Positions 38,548 to 48,255 are shown, counted from the stretch's first letter. The stretch: 64,000 nucleotides of DNA from Vreelandella neptunia (GCF_000712975.1 NZ_JHQL01000007.1:84330-148329), one strand, 5' to 3'. Numbers and translations are program-made. Notes: generated by a model from the letters alone, not told the origin.

Positions 38548-40287
38548 ATGATGATTGAGCGTTGGGTGCCGCTAGTGGGGTGGCTAAAAAGCTATAACCG
38601 CGCGCTATTCTCACGGGATGCGCTGGCAGCAGTCATTGTGACGCTAATGCTGGTGCCCCAGGCGCTGGCCTATGCCTTACTGGCGGGGTTGCCACCAGAG
38701 ATGGGGCTGTATGCCAGCATGCTACCGCTGGTGCTTTATGCCATTTTTGGTACCAGTGCCAGCTTGGCAGTGGGGCCGGTAGCCGTAGCAGCGCTAATGA
38801 CAGCCTCTGCGTTAAGCAGCTTTGCTACCCCCGGCAGCCCTGAATACATTGGCGCTGCTCTTGTGTTGGCGGCGCTTTCAGGGTTGATATTGATTGCCAT
38901 GGGCGTTCTGCGGTTGGGTTTCTTGGTTAATTTTTTAAGCCATCCAGTGATTTCAGGATTTATCACTGCCTCGGGTATTTTGATCGCCATTAGCCAGCTC
39001 AAACATATTTTGGGCGTTGAGGCTGCTGGGCATAATGTTTTTGACCTGCTGAGTGCACTGTTCAGTCAGTGGCAGCAGGTTAACCTCATTACATTGATGA
39101 TTGGCTTGGGGGTATGGGGTTATCTGCTAGTGTGTCGCAAACGCTTGAACACCTGGCTGACGGCCATGGGTATCTCGGCTAGCGTTGCTGGCTTAATGGT
39201 TAAAGCCGCACCGATTTCGGCAGTGGTTGTCACCACGCTACTGGCCTGGCAGCTTAATTTAGATCAGCGCGGTGTGGATTTGGTCGGCTTTGTGCCTAGT
39301 GGCTTGCCCGCCATTGCGCTGCCTAGCCTAGACCAGTCGTTGTGGCTTGGCCTGCTGCCTGCGGCGTTACTAATAAGCTTAGTAGGCTTTGTGGAGTCAG
39401 TCTCCGTGGCACAAACGCTGGCCGCTAAGCGCCGTCAGCGTATCGACCCTAACCAAGAGCTAATTGCTTTAGGAATGGCCAATTTAGGGGCTGGGGTCAG
39501 TGGTGGGTCACCGGTTTCAGGTGGCTTTTCACGCTCGGTCGTCAATTTTGAAGCGGGCGCGGCAACGCCGTTGGCTGGCGCATTTACCGCTTTAGGTATC
39601 GTGCTTGCCACGTTGTTGCTCACTGATCTACTGGCATTTCTACCCACAGCAACGCTGGCCGCGACGATTATTGTGGCCGTAGGAACGCTGATTGACCTGC
39701 CTGCAGTAAAGCGTACTTGGCAATACTCCCGCAGCGACGGCGTGGCGATGGTGGCGACCTTGCTGCTGACCCTGCTACACAGCGTAGAAGTTGGCATTAT
39801 CAGCGGCGTGGTGCTCTCGCTGGGGCTGCACCTTTATCGTACCAGCCAGCCTCACAGTGCGGTGGTGGGGCGTGTGCCGGGCACCGAACATTTCCGTAAT
39901 GTGAAGCGCCATGAGGTTGAAACTGATGAGCACGTTGCCATGCTACGCATTGATGAAAGCCTTTACTTTGCTAACGCTCGCTACCTAGAAGATACCGTGA
40001 TGGCGCTAGCTGCTCGTTCGCCTTCGTTAAAACATATTGTCCTCACCTGCCAAGCGGTGAATGTGATTGATGCATCTGCTCTTGAAAGCTTAGAAGCCAT
40101 TAACGGGCGGCTAAAAGATGCGGGCGCAGCGCTGCATTTGGCTGAAGTGAAAGGGCCTGTGATGGACCGTTTAACGAACACCGCGCTTTACCGCGAGCTA
40201 ACGGGGCAGGTGTTTTTTACCACCTTTGATGCCTGGCAGGCGCTGGCGCTTCCCAGCCAGAACGAAAAGCCGCAGCCTTGCACTTAA
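38548..40287 (+). CDS. SulP family inorganic anion transporter
   Basis: An SLC26/SulP membrane transporter of 579 residues. The N-terminal signature DALAAVIVTLMLVPQALAYALLAGLPPEMGLYASMLPL starts at about residue 24, and the membrane domain ends near 435. A cytoplasmic STAS domain follows (about 445-560, with LRIDESLYFANARYLED and CQAVNVIDASALESLEAI). Known substrates in the family include sulfate, bicarbonate and dicarboxylates, and sequence alone does not decide between them. The ribosome-binding site is weak. Proximity to the sulfur-linked DUF442 gene mildly favours a sulfur oxyanion. Confidence 0.9.
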   Translation: MMIERWVPLVGWLKSYNRALFSRDALAAVIVTLMLVPQALAYALLAGLPPEMGLYASMLPLVLYAIFGTSASLAVGPVAVAALMTASALSSFATPGSPEYIGAALVLAALSGLILIAMGVLRLGFLVNFLSHPVISGFITASGILIAISQLKHILGVEAAGHNVFDLLSALFSQWQQVNLITLMIGLGVWGYLLVCRKRLNTWLTAMGISASVAGLMVKAAPISAVVVTTLLAWQLNLDQRGVDLVGFVPSGLPAIALPSLDQSLWLGLLPAALLISLVGFVESVSVAQTLAAKRRQRIDPNQELIALGMANLGAGVSGGSPVSGGFSRSVVNFEAGAATPLAGAFTALGIVLATLLLTDLLAFLPTATLAATIIVAVGTLIDLPAVKRTWQYSRSDGVAMVATLLLTLLHSVEVGIISGVVLSLGLHLYRTSQPHSAVVGRVPGTEHFRNVKRHEVETDEHVAMLRIDESLYFANARYLEDTVMALAARSPSLKHIVLTCQAVNVIDASALESLEAINGRLKDAGAALHLAEVKGPVMDRLTNTALYRELTGQVFFTTFDAWQALALPSQNEKPQPCT

Positions 40288-40398
40288 TGGTGCCGTTAAT
40301 TGAAAAAGCGACCAACGGGTGAAAATGACGCATTGGTGAAAACGATGTGAACGCGTTAGCTTAGCCCTTTCGTATTGATGACTTTCCAAGGAACGGCT

Positions 40399-42420
40399 AT
40401 GACCTCGCTATCACCGCAGCAAACGCTGAAGGCAGTATTTGGATTCGATGAATTTCGCGGCGGCCAACAAGCGGTGGTGTCCAGAGTATTAGCCGGGCAT
40501 TCTAGCGCGGCGATATTTGCTACCGGCGCGGGAAAGTCGCTCTGTTATCAGCTGCCTGCACTGCATCTTCCGCACCTAACGTTGGTGGTCTCGCCGCTAC
40601 TGGCGCTGATGCAGGATCAACTTGCTTTTTTGGCGCGCCATGGTGTTCCAGCGGCCAGTATTGATTCGACCCAAGACCGTGATACGACCCGTGATGTGAT
40701 GGAGCGGGCCAAAAGCGGTGAGCTAAAAATCCTCATGGTGTCGGTGGAGCGGCTTAAGAACGAGCGTTTTCGGCACTTTCTACGCCAAGTACAAATATCG
40801 CTGCTGGTAGTTGATGAAGCACACTGTCTCTCGGAATGGGGACATAACTTCCGCCCCGATTACCTCAAACTACCCGACTATCAGCGCGATTTCGCTATTC
40901 CCCAGGTGTTGCTACTGACAGCCACGGCCACGCCCGCCGTTATCGCTGATATGCGCGAGAAGTTTGCCATTGCGCCGGAAAATGTTGTTACCACCGGTTT
41001 TTACCGCCCCAATTTGGAACTGTTGGTAGCGCCCGCGATGGAAAATCGCCAGCAGCAGTTGATTGATTGGCTTAAACCACAAATGCCGCCTGGCAACGAA
41101 GCCCCGACGATTATTTATGTCACTTTGCAGCAAACTGCCGAGCAGGTGGCAAGTGCGTTGGCAGCCCAGGGAATTGCCGCCCAGGCGTACCACGCGGGTT
41201 TAGATTCAGCCCGCCGTGACAACATTCAGCGCCAATTCATGAGCGGCGAATCCCCCTGCATTGTGGCTACCATTGCCTTTGGCATGGGCATTGATAAAGG
41301 CAATATCCGTAACGTTGTGCACGTTGATCTGCCTAAATCGATTGAGAACTACAGCCAGGAAATTGGCCGAGCGGGGCGCGACGGGTTGCCTTCCACCTGT
41401 TTAACAATTGCCGGACGCGATGGGCTGCGGGTGCTGGAGAACTTCGTTTACGGCGACACACCTGAATACGCGGGAATTTTGCGCTTACTGGAAGAAATCT
41501 CATCAGCTGGTCAGGCGCCAGATCGCCAGTGGGAAGTGCTGCTTACTACGCTTTCCCGAGATACCAATATCCGCTTGCTGCCGCTCAAAACGCTGCTGGT
41601 GCGGTTAGAAATGCACGGCATTATTGCGCCGCGCTTTGCGTTCTTAGCCGAGTATCGTTTGCGCTACCACATTGAGCCTACTGCCTTGGTGGGGCGTTTT
41701 GAAGGAGAGCGGGCGGCCTTTGTACGTTTGTTGATCGACAATATTGCTATTGCTCGCACCTGGGGAACAGTAGATTTTGAGCGACTGCATCACGCTGGTC
41801 AGGCGCAGCAAATTGATGCGTCTCGTGCCCGCGTGATTACCGCGCTTGAGTACTTCCAGGATAAAGGCTGGCTGACCCTGGAAGGTAAACGCATGACCGA
41901 CGTGTATGACGTTTGCCAGCCAGATTTTTTGATCGAGCAGCTTGCGAGCGAGTTGTTTAATGAGTGTCTGAAGCGGGAGCAAATCGAAATTGAGCGGCTG
42001 CATTCTATGCTGGCGCTGTTTGAGTCAAAAAGCTGCTTAACACGTCGGTTAGCCGAGTATTTTGGGGATACTACGTTCGATGGGCCAAACGATGCATTAC
42101 CTCAAACCGAGCAGGGCCGCTGTGGGCACTGCTCGGTTTGTTATGGCAATCCGGTTCAGTTGCCGACAGCGCCGCCGCTACCCTCGCTGACTGAAAATGA
42201 GTTTGCCCGTTATGCCACGCCACTGATTAAACGCCACACCGAAATATTTGGTCAGCCACCCAGTGCCCAGCGACTGGCGCATTTTCTGTGTGGCTTAACC
42301 ATGCCGATCTTTATCCCACTCAAAGCCCGGGGCCTTAACGGCTTCGCGGTCTTTGAGCAGCGTGCCTACCCTGACGTGAGGCAATGGGCAGAGCGGTGTT
42401 TAGCTAGCTCAGGCAGCTAA
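40399..42420 (+). CDS. recQ: RecQ family ATP-dependent DNA helicase
   Basis: A 3'-5' superfamily 2 helicase, 673 residues from ATG 40399 (AAGGAA upstream). Walker A is ATGAGKSLCYQLPA (residues 42-48 core), the RecQ DEAH box is VVDEAHCLSEWGHNFRPDY (139-142), and motif VI is YSQEIGRAGRDGLPS. Zinc ligands appear late, in CGHCSVC (about 575). I see no convincing C-terminal HRDC domain; the last ~100 residues are different, so this is the RecQ-like group rather than a strict E. coli RecQ orthologue. Its stop lies 3 bases from the stop of the convergent COG0523 gene, with no terminator between. Confidence 0.88.
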   Translation: MTSLSPQQTLKAVFGFDEFRGGQQAVVSRVLAGHSSAAIFATGAGKSLCYQLPALHLPHLTLVVSPLLALMQDQLAFLARHGVPAASIDSTQDRDTTRDVMERAKSGELKILMVSVERLKNERFRHFLRQVQISLLVVDEAHCLSEWGHNFRPDYLKLPDYQRDFAIPQVLLLTATATPAVIADMREKFAIAPENVVTTGFYRPNLELLVAPAMENRQQQLIDWLKPQMPPGNEAPTIIYVTLQQTAEQVASALAAQGIAAQAYHAGLDSARRDNIQRQFMSGESPCIVATIAFGMGIDKGNIRNVVHVDLPKSIENYSQEIGRAGRDGLPSTCLTIAGRDGLRVLENFVYGDTPEYAGILRLLEEISSAGQAPDRQWEVLLTTLSRDTNIRLLPLKTLLVRLEMHGIIAPRFAFLAEYRLRYHIEPTALVGRFEGERAAFVRLLIDNIAIARTWGTVDFERLHHAGQAQQIDASRARVITALEYFQDKGWLTLEGKRMTDVYDVCQPDFLIEQLASELFNECLKREQIEIERLHSMLALFESKSCLTRRLAEYFGDTTFDGPNDALPQTEQGRCGHCSVCYGNPVQLPTAPPLPSLTENEFARYATPLIKRHTEIFGQPPSAQRLAHFLCGLTMPIFIPLKARGLNGFAVFEQRAYPDVRQWAERCLASSGS

Positions 42421-42423
42421 TCG

Positions 42424-43650
42424 CTATTCCCAGACAGGGAAAGGATCGGGTAGCTGCTTCCAAGCTTCCATACCTTGTAATAGCTCAGCTTCGCTTAGCA
42501 GGCAGGCGTCTAGGGCGTCACGCATCTTGGCTTGGTCCAAGTTCTGGCCGATAAACACCAGCTCTTGGCGCATATCACCAAACGGCTCCTGCCACTTTTC
42601 CATGATGAACTGGCGAGTTTCAGGATCTTCCGGCCAGTTAGCTTCGGGGATCGCTTTCCAGAACACCCCCGCCGGGCCGTGGTGGGCAATGCCGCCTGCT
42701 TGGCTCCATTGGCCTGCATAGCGTGGCCGTGTGGCAAGCCAGAAAAAGCCTTTCGAGCGCAGCAGCCCCTCACCAAACCACTCCTGATTCAATAGGTCGT
42801 GGAATTTCTGCGGGTGGAAGGGGCGGCGGGCGTGGTAGGCAAAGCTGCCGATACCGTACTCTTCGGTTTCCGGCACATGCTCGCCACGCATCTCTTTTAG
42901 CCAGCCGGGTGCTTGCTGGGCGCGCTCAAAGTTGAACTTACCGGTATTAAGCACTTTTTCTAGCGGCACGCTGCCTTGGGTGATGGGCACCAGCTCCGCA
43001 TCAGGGTTCAGTGAGCGCAGTATCGCCTTTAGCGCATCAAGCTCTTTTTTATTGATCAGATCGGTTTTGCTGATCAACAGCACATCACAAAACTCGATTT
43101 GGTCGACCAGCAGGTCGGCGACATTACGTTCGTCGTCTTCACCCAAGCTTTCGCCCGCTTCCGCGAGGCTTTGCGCTTCGCGATACTGGGCTAGGAAGTT
43201 AGCCCCATCAACAACCGTGACCAGCGTATCCAGTCGCGCAACGTGGGAAAGGCTTTGGCCACTTTCATCTTCAAAAGTGAAGGTTTCCGCCACCGGTAGC
43301 GGCTCGGAAATACCCGTAGACTCAATCACCAGATAATCGAATTTACCTTCCCTGGCCAGTTGGCTAACTTCTTCCAGCAAGTCTTCACGCAGCGTGCAGC
43401 AAATGCAGCCGTTGCTCATTTCTACCAAGCGCTCTTCAGAGCGGTTCAGCGCCACCTCGCCATCCAGCGTGGACTCGCCTGGGCCGCCACGCACTAAGGC
43501 ACCGTCAATATTGACCTCGCTCATGTCATTGACAATCACCGCGACGCGACGGCCCTCACGGTTAGCAAGAATATGGTTGAGTACGGTCGTTTTACCGGCA
43601 CCAAGAAAGCCCGAGAGCACGGTCACGGGCAGGGGAGAGAACGCGGTCAT
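42424..43650 (-). CDS. COG0523/CobW family GTPase, probable zinc metallochaperone
   Basis: A G3E-family GTPase of 408 residues. P-loop GFLGAGKTT (14-22), metal-binding CxCC as CICC (Cys82, Cys84, Cys85), Walker B-like [13 protein letters not shown] and the guanine motif SKTDL are all present; the CobW C-terminal domain follows, with ZigA/YciC-like [16 protein letters not shown] sequence. A near-perfect Zur box lies upstream, so it is very likely induced by zinc starvation. ATG 43648-43650 has GAGG 8 bases upstream. The client protein is not known. Confidence 0.9.
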   Translation of the reverse strand: MTAFSPLPVTVLSGFLGAGKTTVLNHILANREGRRVAVIVNDMSEVNIDGALVRGGPGESTLDGEVALNRSEERLVEMSNGCICCTLREDLLEEVSQLAREGKFDYLVIESTGISEPLPVAETFTFEDESGQSLSHVARLDTLVTVVDGANFLAQYREAQSLAEAGESLGEDDERNVADLLVDQIEFCDVLLISKTDLINKKELDALKAILRSLNPDAELVPITQGSVPLEKVLNTGKFNFERAQQAPGWLKEMRGEHVPETEEYGIGSFAYHARRPFHPQKFHDLLNQEWFGEGLLRSKGFFWLATRPRYAGQWSQAGGIAHHGPAGVFWKAIPEANWPEDPETRQFIMEKWQEPFGDMRQELVFIGQNLDQAKMRDALDACLLSEAELLQGMEAWKQLPDPFPVWE

Positions 43651-43680
43651 TGCGAGCACCTCTAAACGGGTTTCATGTTA

Positions 43681-43695
43681 TGTGATAATATAACA
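43681..43695. promoter_or_regulatory. Zur box upstream of the COG0523 gene
   Basis: TGTGATAATATAACA matches the gammaproteobacterial Zur consensus TGTTATANTATAACA at 13 of 14 defined positions. It lies 30 bases before the start codon, where a bound repressor would block transcription. Confidence 0.85.
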
Positions 43696-43761
43696 TAAAG
43701 GCGGCGGCTAGAAAGATCCGTTTTGAAAATGGCGGTGTTCTATTATCGTTGGATAAGTGAA

Positions 43762-44037
43762 TTAACGCTTATATTGGGTTGGGCAATAGCCGCGTAAAAC
43801 ATCCGGCGATCGCAAAGCAGTATGTTTCGTGGTACGGCCAGTAACTCGCTTGCGCCATAGCCGAAACGAGGCTGGCTTAAGCTGGTGGCGCATTACCTCG
43901 ATGACGTCCGGCTCCCCTAGGCCAAACAGGGTATCGATCGCTTCAAACGGGGTGCGGTCCTCCCAGGCCATTTCAATGACACGGGACTGTTCCTCTTCAG
44001 GCAAGCGACGAAAGCGCTTTACGGCAGCTTTAGGCAT
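43762..44037 (-). CDS. TIGR03643 family protein (DUF2805-like)
   Basis: A basic 91-residue protein of unknown function. FRRLPEEEQSRVIEMAWEDRTPFEAIDTLFGLGEPDVIEVMRHQLKPASFRLWRKRVTGRTTKH matches the small TIGR03643 family and suggests a helix-turn-helix-like fold, but I would not assign DNA binding. I chose ATG 44035-44037 (AAGGTG upstream) over the longer frame to 44073. It is monocistronic, between the metallochaperone and the methyltransferase. Confidence 0.75.
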   Translation of the reverse strand: MPKAAVKRFRRLPEEEQSRVIEMAWEDRTPFEAIDTLFGLGEPDVIEVMRHQLKPASFRLWRKRVTGRTTKHTALRSPDVLRGYCPTQYKR

Positions 44038-44172
44038 TAGGCACCTTACAGTATGGATGAGGCGAGTAAGCATTAACGATACGGCTTTTAATTATACTGA
44101 TATTAGACGGCAGTGTCGTTTCTGTAGATTTATTTTGCAATAATGTGTGAAAAAGGGAACAGGCCGAGTCAA

Positions 44173-44787
44173 TTACTTTATCGCTAACAGTGCGCGAAAA
44201 AGGCCATTCATTAACACCGGCTCATCACGGCGAATAGTAAAGCCTGCCTGTTGCAACAGTGGTGTTGCTTGGCGGGTAATGTCGGTCGCAATCAATGAAG
44301 TGATGGCGTTCAACGCTCGCCGGCTTGGTCCGGCAGCATGGGAGTCGGGTTGGAATTTATCCATGACACATAGTTGACCATCGTTTTTCAGTACCCGGTA
44401 GGCTTCGGTTAGTCCCTGTTCTGGTTTGGGCATCACCGCCAAAATCAAATGCATGACAACCACATCAAAGTGCTCATCTGGGTAGTCTAGCGCTGCGGCA
44501 TCCATCACACGACACTCCACATCACGCTGAGCGTGTTCGGCGCGTTCACGTGCGCGCGTTACCATAGCGGGGGTAAGGTCGGTTAAATGAATCTCCAACT
44601 CGCGAGGTAAATATGGCAGGTCTAATCCGGTGCCAGCTCCCACCAATAGCACGCGCATGCCGGGTTCCCAATCCACTTGGCCAAGTGCGTTTCTACGTGG
44701 TTTGCAAAACGTTTTAGTCGCTACTAGGTCGTAGATTGGCGCGTAAAGGCTGTAACGCAAGCGGTTCCATGCGGTGGTGTTCACCAT
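44173..44787 (-). CDS. Class I SAM-dependent methyltransferase
   Basis: 204 residues. The SAM-binding motif I is VLLVGAGTGLDLPYLP (about 46-61), motif II DLTPAMVTRARERA, and motif III EHFDVVVMHLILAVMPKPEQGL. The N-terminal WNRLRYSLYAPIYDLVA resembles phospholipid N-methyltransferases and UbiE-type enzymes, so a lipid or quinone substrate is possible but not shown. It sits 51 bases downstream of the AraC-type regulator gene, same strand. Confidence 0.8.
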   Translation of the reverse strand: MVNTTAWNRLRYSLYAPIYDLVATKTFCKPRRNALGQVDWEPGMRVLLVGAGTGLDLPYLPRELEIHLTDLTPAMVTRARERAEHAQRDVECRVMDAAALDYPDEHFDVVVMHLILAVMPKPEQGLTEAYRVLKNDGQLCVMDKFQPDSHAAGPSRRALNAITSLIATDITRQATPLLQQAGFTIRRDEPVLMNGLFRALLAIK

Positions 44788-44838
44788 AGGGTTACTACCT
44801 CTTCATAGGATTGCCACCCCGAAAGGGCTGCCGCGCAC

Positions 44839-45783
44839 TCAGTCAATCCTGTTCAACGTCTGCGAAGGGCTTTCACCAAATTGCTGCTTATAGTCATGAG
44901 AGAATTGTCCCAAATGCCAAAAGCCCCAGTGGGTGGCAATGTCAGTTACCGTTTGGTGAGGCGCTGCCTTACGCAGGGCGCGTCGCACTCTGTTAAGCCG
45001 CGTTAAACGTAAAAACTGCAGCGGGCTAATACCTAGGATAGACGTAAAACTGTATTGCAGCGTACGCCGGCTGACATGGGTTAGCTCGCATAGCGTATCC
45101 ATGGTCACTGGACCTTCTAAGTGTTCATCAACATAGTACTTGACCCGGTCAACTACGGCTTTTCTGTGGGCGTAGCTGGGTGGCAGTTCATGGCTTACTG
45201 GATTGGCTTGCAGTACTTCCAGTAGCCCCGTTAGTAAAATATCTTGATGCACATTTTCAGCGATGGTGCCCTGCTGATGTGAGAGTAAGCGTTCAAGTAA
45301 AAACGACACCGCGTGCAGCGTGTCGGGTGCAACCCGGCGGCGTGGAGACCCTTGCCACTCATTATCGAGTATCACGCCTTGCCGATGGGCGGCAGCCTGT
45401 AAGATCGGCATGCGTATCACCAGTCCATAAATATCAAATGCTTCTGGCGTCACCAGTTCAAAATCGTGACCGCCGGGGTGGCACATCACCTCATGCTTTT
45501 CCAACATCTGCCCGTTAATTCGTGAACCTGTCGCCCGCGTGGGTATGCCTAGCCATAGGGAGTCAGCCCACACGCGGCAGTCTTGGCGTAGGGCTTGCCC
45601 TGTATGTTCTTTGAATACCTGCATGGCGGACAGCTCAATTTCATCCAGCCGACCATAAAAGCGACCAGGACTTAGTTGGTCGTATTGCTGCTGCCAGCGG
45701 GTCAAATTCTGGGCATGTTCGTCGGCATCAAACGCTTCTTGTATGCACTTTTTTGGTGCGACGCCTTGGCTTGTCAAGGTCAC
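44839..45783 (-). CDS. AraC family regulator of ethanolamine catabolism (EutR-like)
   Basis: 314 residues. The C-terminal AraC DNA-binding domain (about 208-312) has both helix-turn-helix units: VTMDTLCELTHVSRRTLQYSF and VTDIATHWGFWHLGQFSHDYKQQFGESPSQTL. The N-terminal ~200 residues should sense the inducer. I placed the start at GTG 45781-45783, 6 bases after AAAGGAG; a GTG at 45819 is less likely. It is divergent from eutB, the usual position for a EutR-type activator, and an 11-bp inverted motif brackets the shared promoter region. Control by ethanolamine plus cobalamin is inference from E. coli EutR. Confidence 0.85.
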   Translation of the reverse strand: MTLTSQGVAPKKCIQEAFDADEHAQNLTRWQQQYDQLSPGRFYGRLDEIELSAMQVFKEHTGQALRQDCRVWADSLWLGIPTRATGSRINGQMLEKHEVMCHPGGHDFELVTPEAFDIYGLVIRMPILQAAAHRQGVILDNEWQGSPRRRVAPDTLHAVSFLLERLLSHQQGTIAENVHQDILLTGLLEVLQANPVSHELPPSYAHRKAVVDRVKYYVDEHLEGPVTMDTLCELTHVSRRTLQYSFTSILGISPLQFLRLTRLNRVRRALRKAAPHQTVTDIATHWGFWHLGQFSHDYKQQFGESPSQTLNRID

Positions 45784-45808
45784 TTGCAACTCCTTTGAAC
45801 GCAATAAA

Positions 45809-45905
45809 AGCGCTATCACGTCGCTAATTCATTGTATTTATTTTGTTTTCTTATCAGTAGGGCATGTTTGCCAAAACTCGATACTCCCCATTAAGTGATA
45901 GCGCT
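45809..45905. promoter_or_regulatory. Paired 11-bp inverted motifs between the regulator and eutB
   Basis: AGCGCTATCAC (45809-45819) and its exact reverse complement GTGATAGCGCT (45895-45905) flank 75 bases in the divergent intergenic region. One lies just upstream of the regulator start, the other 78 bases before eutB. They are good candidates for AraC-type binding sites, possibly with looping. I see no cobalamin riboswitch here. Confidence 0.6.
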
Positions 45906-45983
45906 ATTGTGGAAACAAGCAAATTCTGTTCCCAAACGCGTATACGGTGTCGTTGTCGTTTAACTATAAAAAAGGAAGGTCCT

Positions 45984-47399
45984 ATGGCGCAGACCTATCA
46001 CACCACTGTCGGAAGCCGCCGCTATCGCTTTAATGGCCTGGCGGAATTAATGGCCAAGGCCACGCCACCACGCTCCGGTGACCGCTTGGCAGGTGTTATT
46101 GCAGAATCAGCAGAAGAGCGGGTAGTGGCGCAAATGGTACTGGCAGAACTGCCGCTGACCACGTTTTTGAATGAGGTGCTGATCCCTTATGAGCACGATG
46201 AAATTACTCGATTAATCATCGACGAGCACGATGTCGCTGCGTTTGCGCCGCTGACGCATTTAACCGTGGGTGATTTTCGTAATTGGCTGCTGTCCGACCA
46301 TGCCACTAGCGATGTGTTAGCCGCGGCTCGCCCTGGCATTACCCCTGAAATGGCCGCGGCTGTTAGCAAGTTGATGCGCAATCAAGACTTGATGCTGGTT
46401 GCCAAGAAGTGCCAAGTGACGACCGCGTTTCGCAATACGATTGGTTTGCCGGGACGGTTATCCACGCGTTTGCAGCCCAATCATCCTACCGATGACGTGA
46501 CTGGGATTGCCGCCAGTATTCTGGATGGCCTGTTATATGGCAGTGGCGACGCGGTCATTGGTATCAATCCTGCTACTGATAACGTTGCCCAGAGCATCAA
46601 GTTAATGCGCCTGATGGATGACGTCATTCAGAAGTACGAAATCCCCACCCAATCCTGCGTGCTAACCCATGTGACCAACACGCTCGAAGCGATTGAGCAG
46701 GGTGCGCCGGTGGATCTTGTCTTTCAATCCATTGGCGGTACCGAAGCCACCAACCGCAGCTTTGGCTTTGATTTGAGTACGCTGGCGGAAGCTGAGGCGG
46801 CCGCTCAGACCCTGAACCGCGGTACGGTCGGGCGCAATGTGATGTATTTCGAAACTGGCCAAGGCAGTTCGCTTTCCGCAGACGCCCATCATGGTTTGGA
46901 TCAGCAAACCTGTGAAGCCCGCGCCTATGCGGTGGCACGTAAGTTCAACCCGTTGCTGGTGAATACGGTGGTGGGGTTTATCGGCCCTGAATACCTGTAC
47001 GACGGCAAAGAGATTACGCGCGCGGGGCTGGAAGATCACTTCTGTGGCAAGTTGTTAGGCGTGCCCATGGGCTGTGACGTGTGCTACACCAACCATGCTG
47101 AAGCTGATCAAAACGATATGGACAACCTGCTGACGCTGTTAGGCGTGGCGGGCTGTAATTTTGTGATGGGCATCCCCGGCTCTGACGACATCATGCTCAA
47201 CTACCAAACCACTTCCTTTCACGATGCCCTTTACGCACGGCGAGTGCTTGGGTTGAAGGCAGCACCAGAGTTCGAGCAGTGGCTGGCGAAGATGCATATC
47301 TTCCAAGACGTGTCTTCCTACCGGCTCAACGATCAGCTACCGGCCGCGTTCGCCAATAGCCTACGCCACCTGCCAAACGAGGCTGACCGCAATGTCTGA
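45984..47399 (+). CDS. eutB: Ethanolamine ammonia-lyase heavy chain
   Basis: The catalytic subunit of the adenosylcobalamin-dependent enzyme that splits ethanolamine into acetaldehyde and ammonia. It is 471 residues from ATG 45984 (GGAAGG upstream). Characteristic segments include QPNHPTDDVTGIAASILDGLLYGSGDAVIGINPATD, VFQSIGGTEATNRSFG and FETGQGSSLSADAHHGLDQQT. There is no N-terminal encapsulation peptide and no shell gene nearby. It overlaps eutC by 8 bases. Confidence 0.97.
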   Translation: MAQTYHTTVGSRRYRFNGLAELMAKATPPRSGDRLAGVIAESAEERVVAQMVLAELPLTTFLNEVLIPYEHDEITRLIIDEHDVAAFAPLTHLTVGDFRNWLLSDHATSDVLAAARPGITPEMAAAVSKLMRNQDLMLVAKKCQVTTAFRNTIGLPGRLSTRLQPNHPTDDVTGIAASILDGLLYGSGDAVIGINPATDNVAQSIKLMRLMDDVIQKYEIPTQSCVLTHVTNTLEAIEQGAPVDLVFQSIGGTEATNRSFGFDLSTLAEAEAAAQTLNRGTVGRNVMYFETGQGSSLSADAHHGLDQQTCEARAYAVARKFNPLLVNTVVGFIGPEYLYDGKEITRAGLEDHFCGKLLGVPMGCDVCYTNHAEADQNDMDNLLTLLGVAGCNFVMGIPGSDDIMLNYQTTSFHDALYARRVLGLKAAPEFEQWLAKMHIFQDVSSYRLNDQLPAAFANSLRHLPNEADRNV

Positions 47400-48234
47400 T
47401 CATCAACCGAAAGAAGCGCCGCCGATTGTGATCGCGAACCCATGGGAGCGGTTAAGAGCATTTACCGATGCGCGCATTGGGCTTGGCCGTGCGGGTATCA
47501 GCCTGCCCACGCATCAACTATTGGCGTTTCAGCTGGCTCATGCCCAGGCCCAGGATGCCGTTCACTGCGCTCTCGAGTGCGACACGCTGGCCAGCGAGTT
47601 AACCGCAGCGCTGGGCCTGAGCCAGACGCCTATTCATGTGCATAGCCACGCCGTAGATCGTGCCATGTATCTGCAGCGTCCAGATTATGGCAGGCGTCTG
47701 AACGACGCTTCGCGAGAGACGCTGCAGCAAGCGGGGCAAGGTGGGCAGCGCTTCGATTTGGCGGTGGTAATTGTCGATGGACTTTCCGCACTGGCGGTGC
47801 AGCAGAACAGCGTGCCGTTTCTTACGGCGCTGTATCGCGCTTTTGAGAGTGATCAGCAAGCGTGGCAGCTCGCCCCCTTAACCCTTGTAGAGCAGGGCCG
47901 CGTGGCGATTGGCGATGAAGTCGGCGCGCTGCTTAATGCCGATGCCGTGCTAGTGATGATTGGCGAACGCCCAGGCTTAAGCTCCCCCGATAGCCTCGGG
48001 CTGTATATGACCTGGGCACCCGAAGTTGGCTTAAAAGATGACCGCCGAAACTGTATTTCAAACGTTCGCCCGGCAGGGCTGAAACCGGAAGAGGCTGCGC
48101 GGCGACTGCTGCTGCTATTGACCGAGGCCCGCCAGCGGAAGCTGTCTGGTGTTCAACTGAAAGATCGTAGCGAGGACAACGTATTAGAAGGCACAACAGG
48201 TGAGACAACTCAAAACTTCCTGGTGGCCGATTAA
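47392..48234 (+). CDS. eutC: Ethanolamine ammonia-lyase light chain
   Basis: Small subunit contributing to cobalamin binding, 280 residues. Typical segments: RIGLGRAGISLPTHQLLAFQLAHAQAQDAVH, FDLAVVIVDGLSALAVQ, MIGERPGLSSPDSLGLYMTWAP and RRNCISNVRPAGL. It overlaps eutB by 8 bases, so coupling is likely. No reactivase gene (eutA) is present in the window, although the enzyme is prone to inactivation. A set of tandem repeats follows before the permease gene. Confidence 0.96.
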   Translation: MSDHQPKEAPPIVIANPWERLRAFTDARIGLGRAGISLPTHQLLAFQLAHAQAQDAVHCALECDTLASELTAALGLSQTPIHVHSHAVDRAMYLQRPDYGRRLNDASRETLQQAGQGGQRFDLAVVIVDGLSALAVQQNSVPFLTALYRAFESDQQAWQLAPLTLVEQGRVAIGDEVGALLNADAVLVMIGERPGLSSPDSLGLYMTWAPEVGLKDDRRNCISNVRPAGLKPEEAARRLLLLLTEARQRKLSGVQLKDRSEDNVLEGTTGETTQNFLVAD

Positions 48235-48255
48235 CGAGGGCTTACGCGCTACGAG

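Noticed and set aside
45784..45983. Cobalamin riboswitch before eutB
   Set aside because: The 200-base region is too short for the full element and I cannot find the conserved B12-box or the expected stems.
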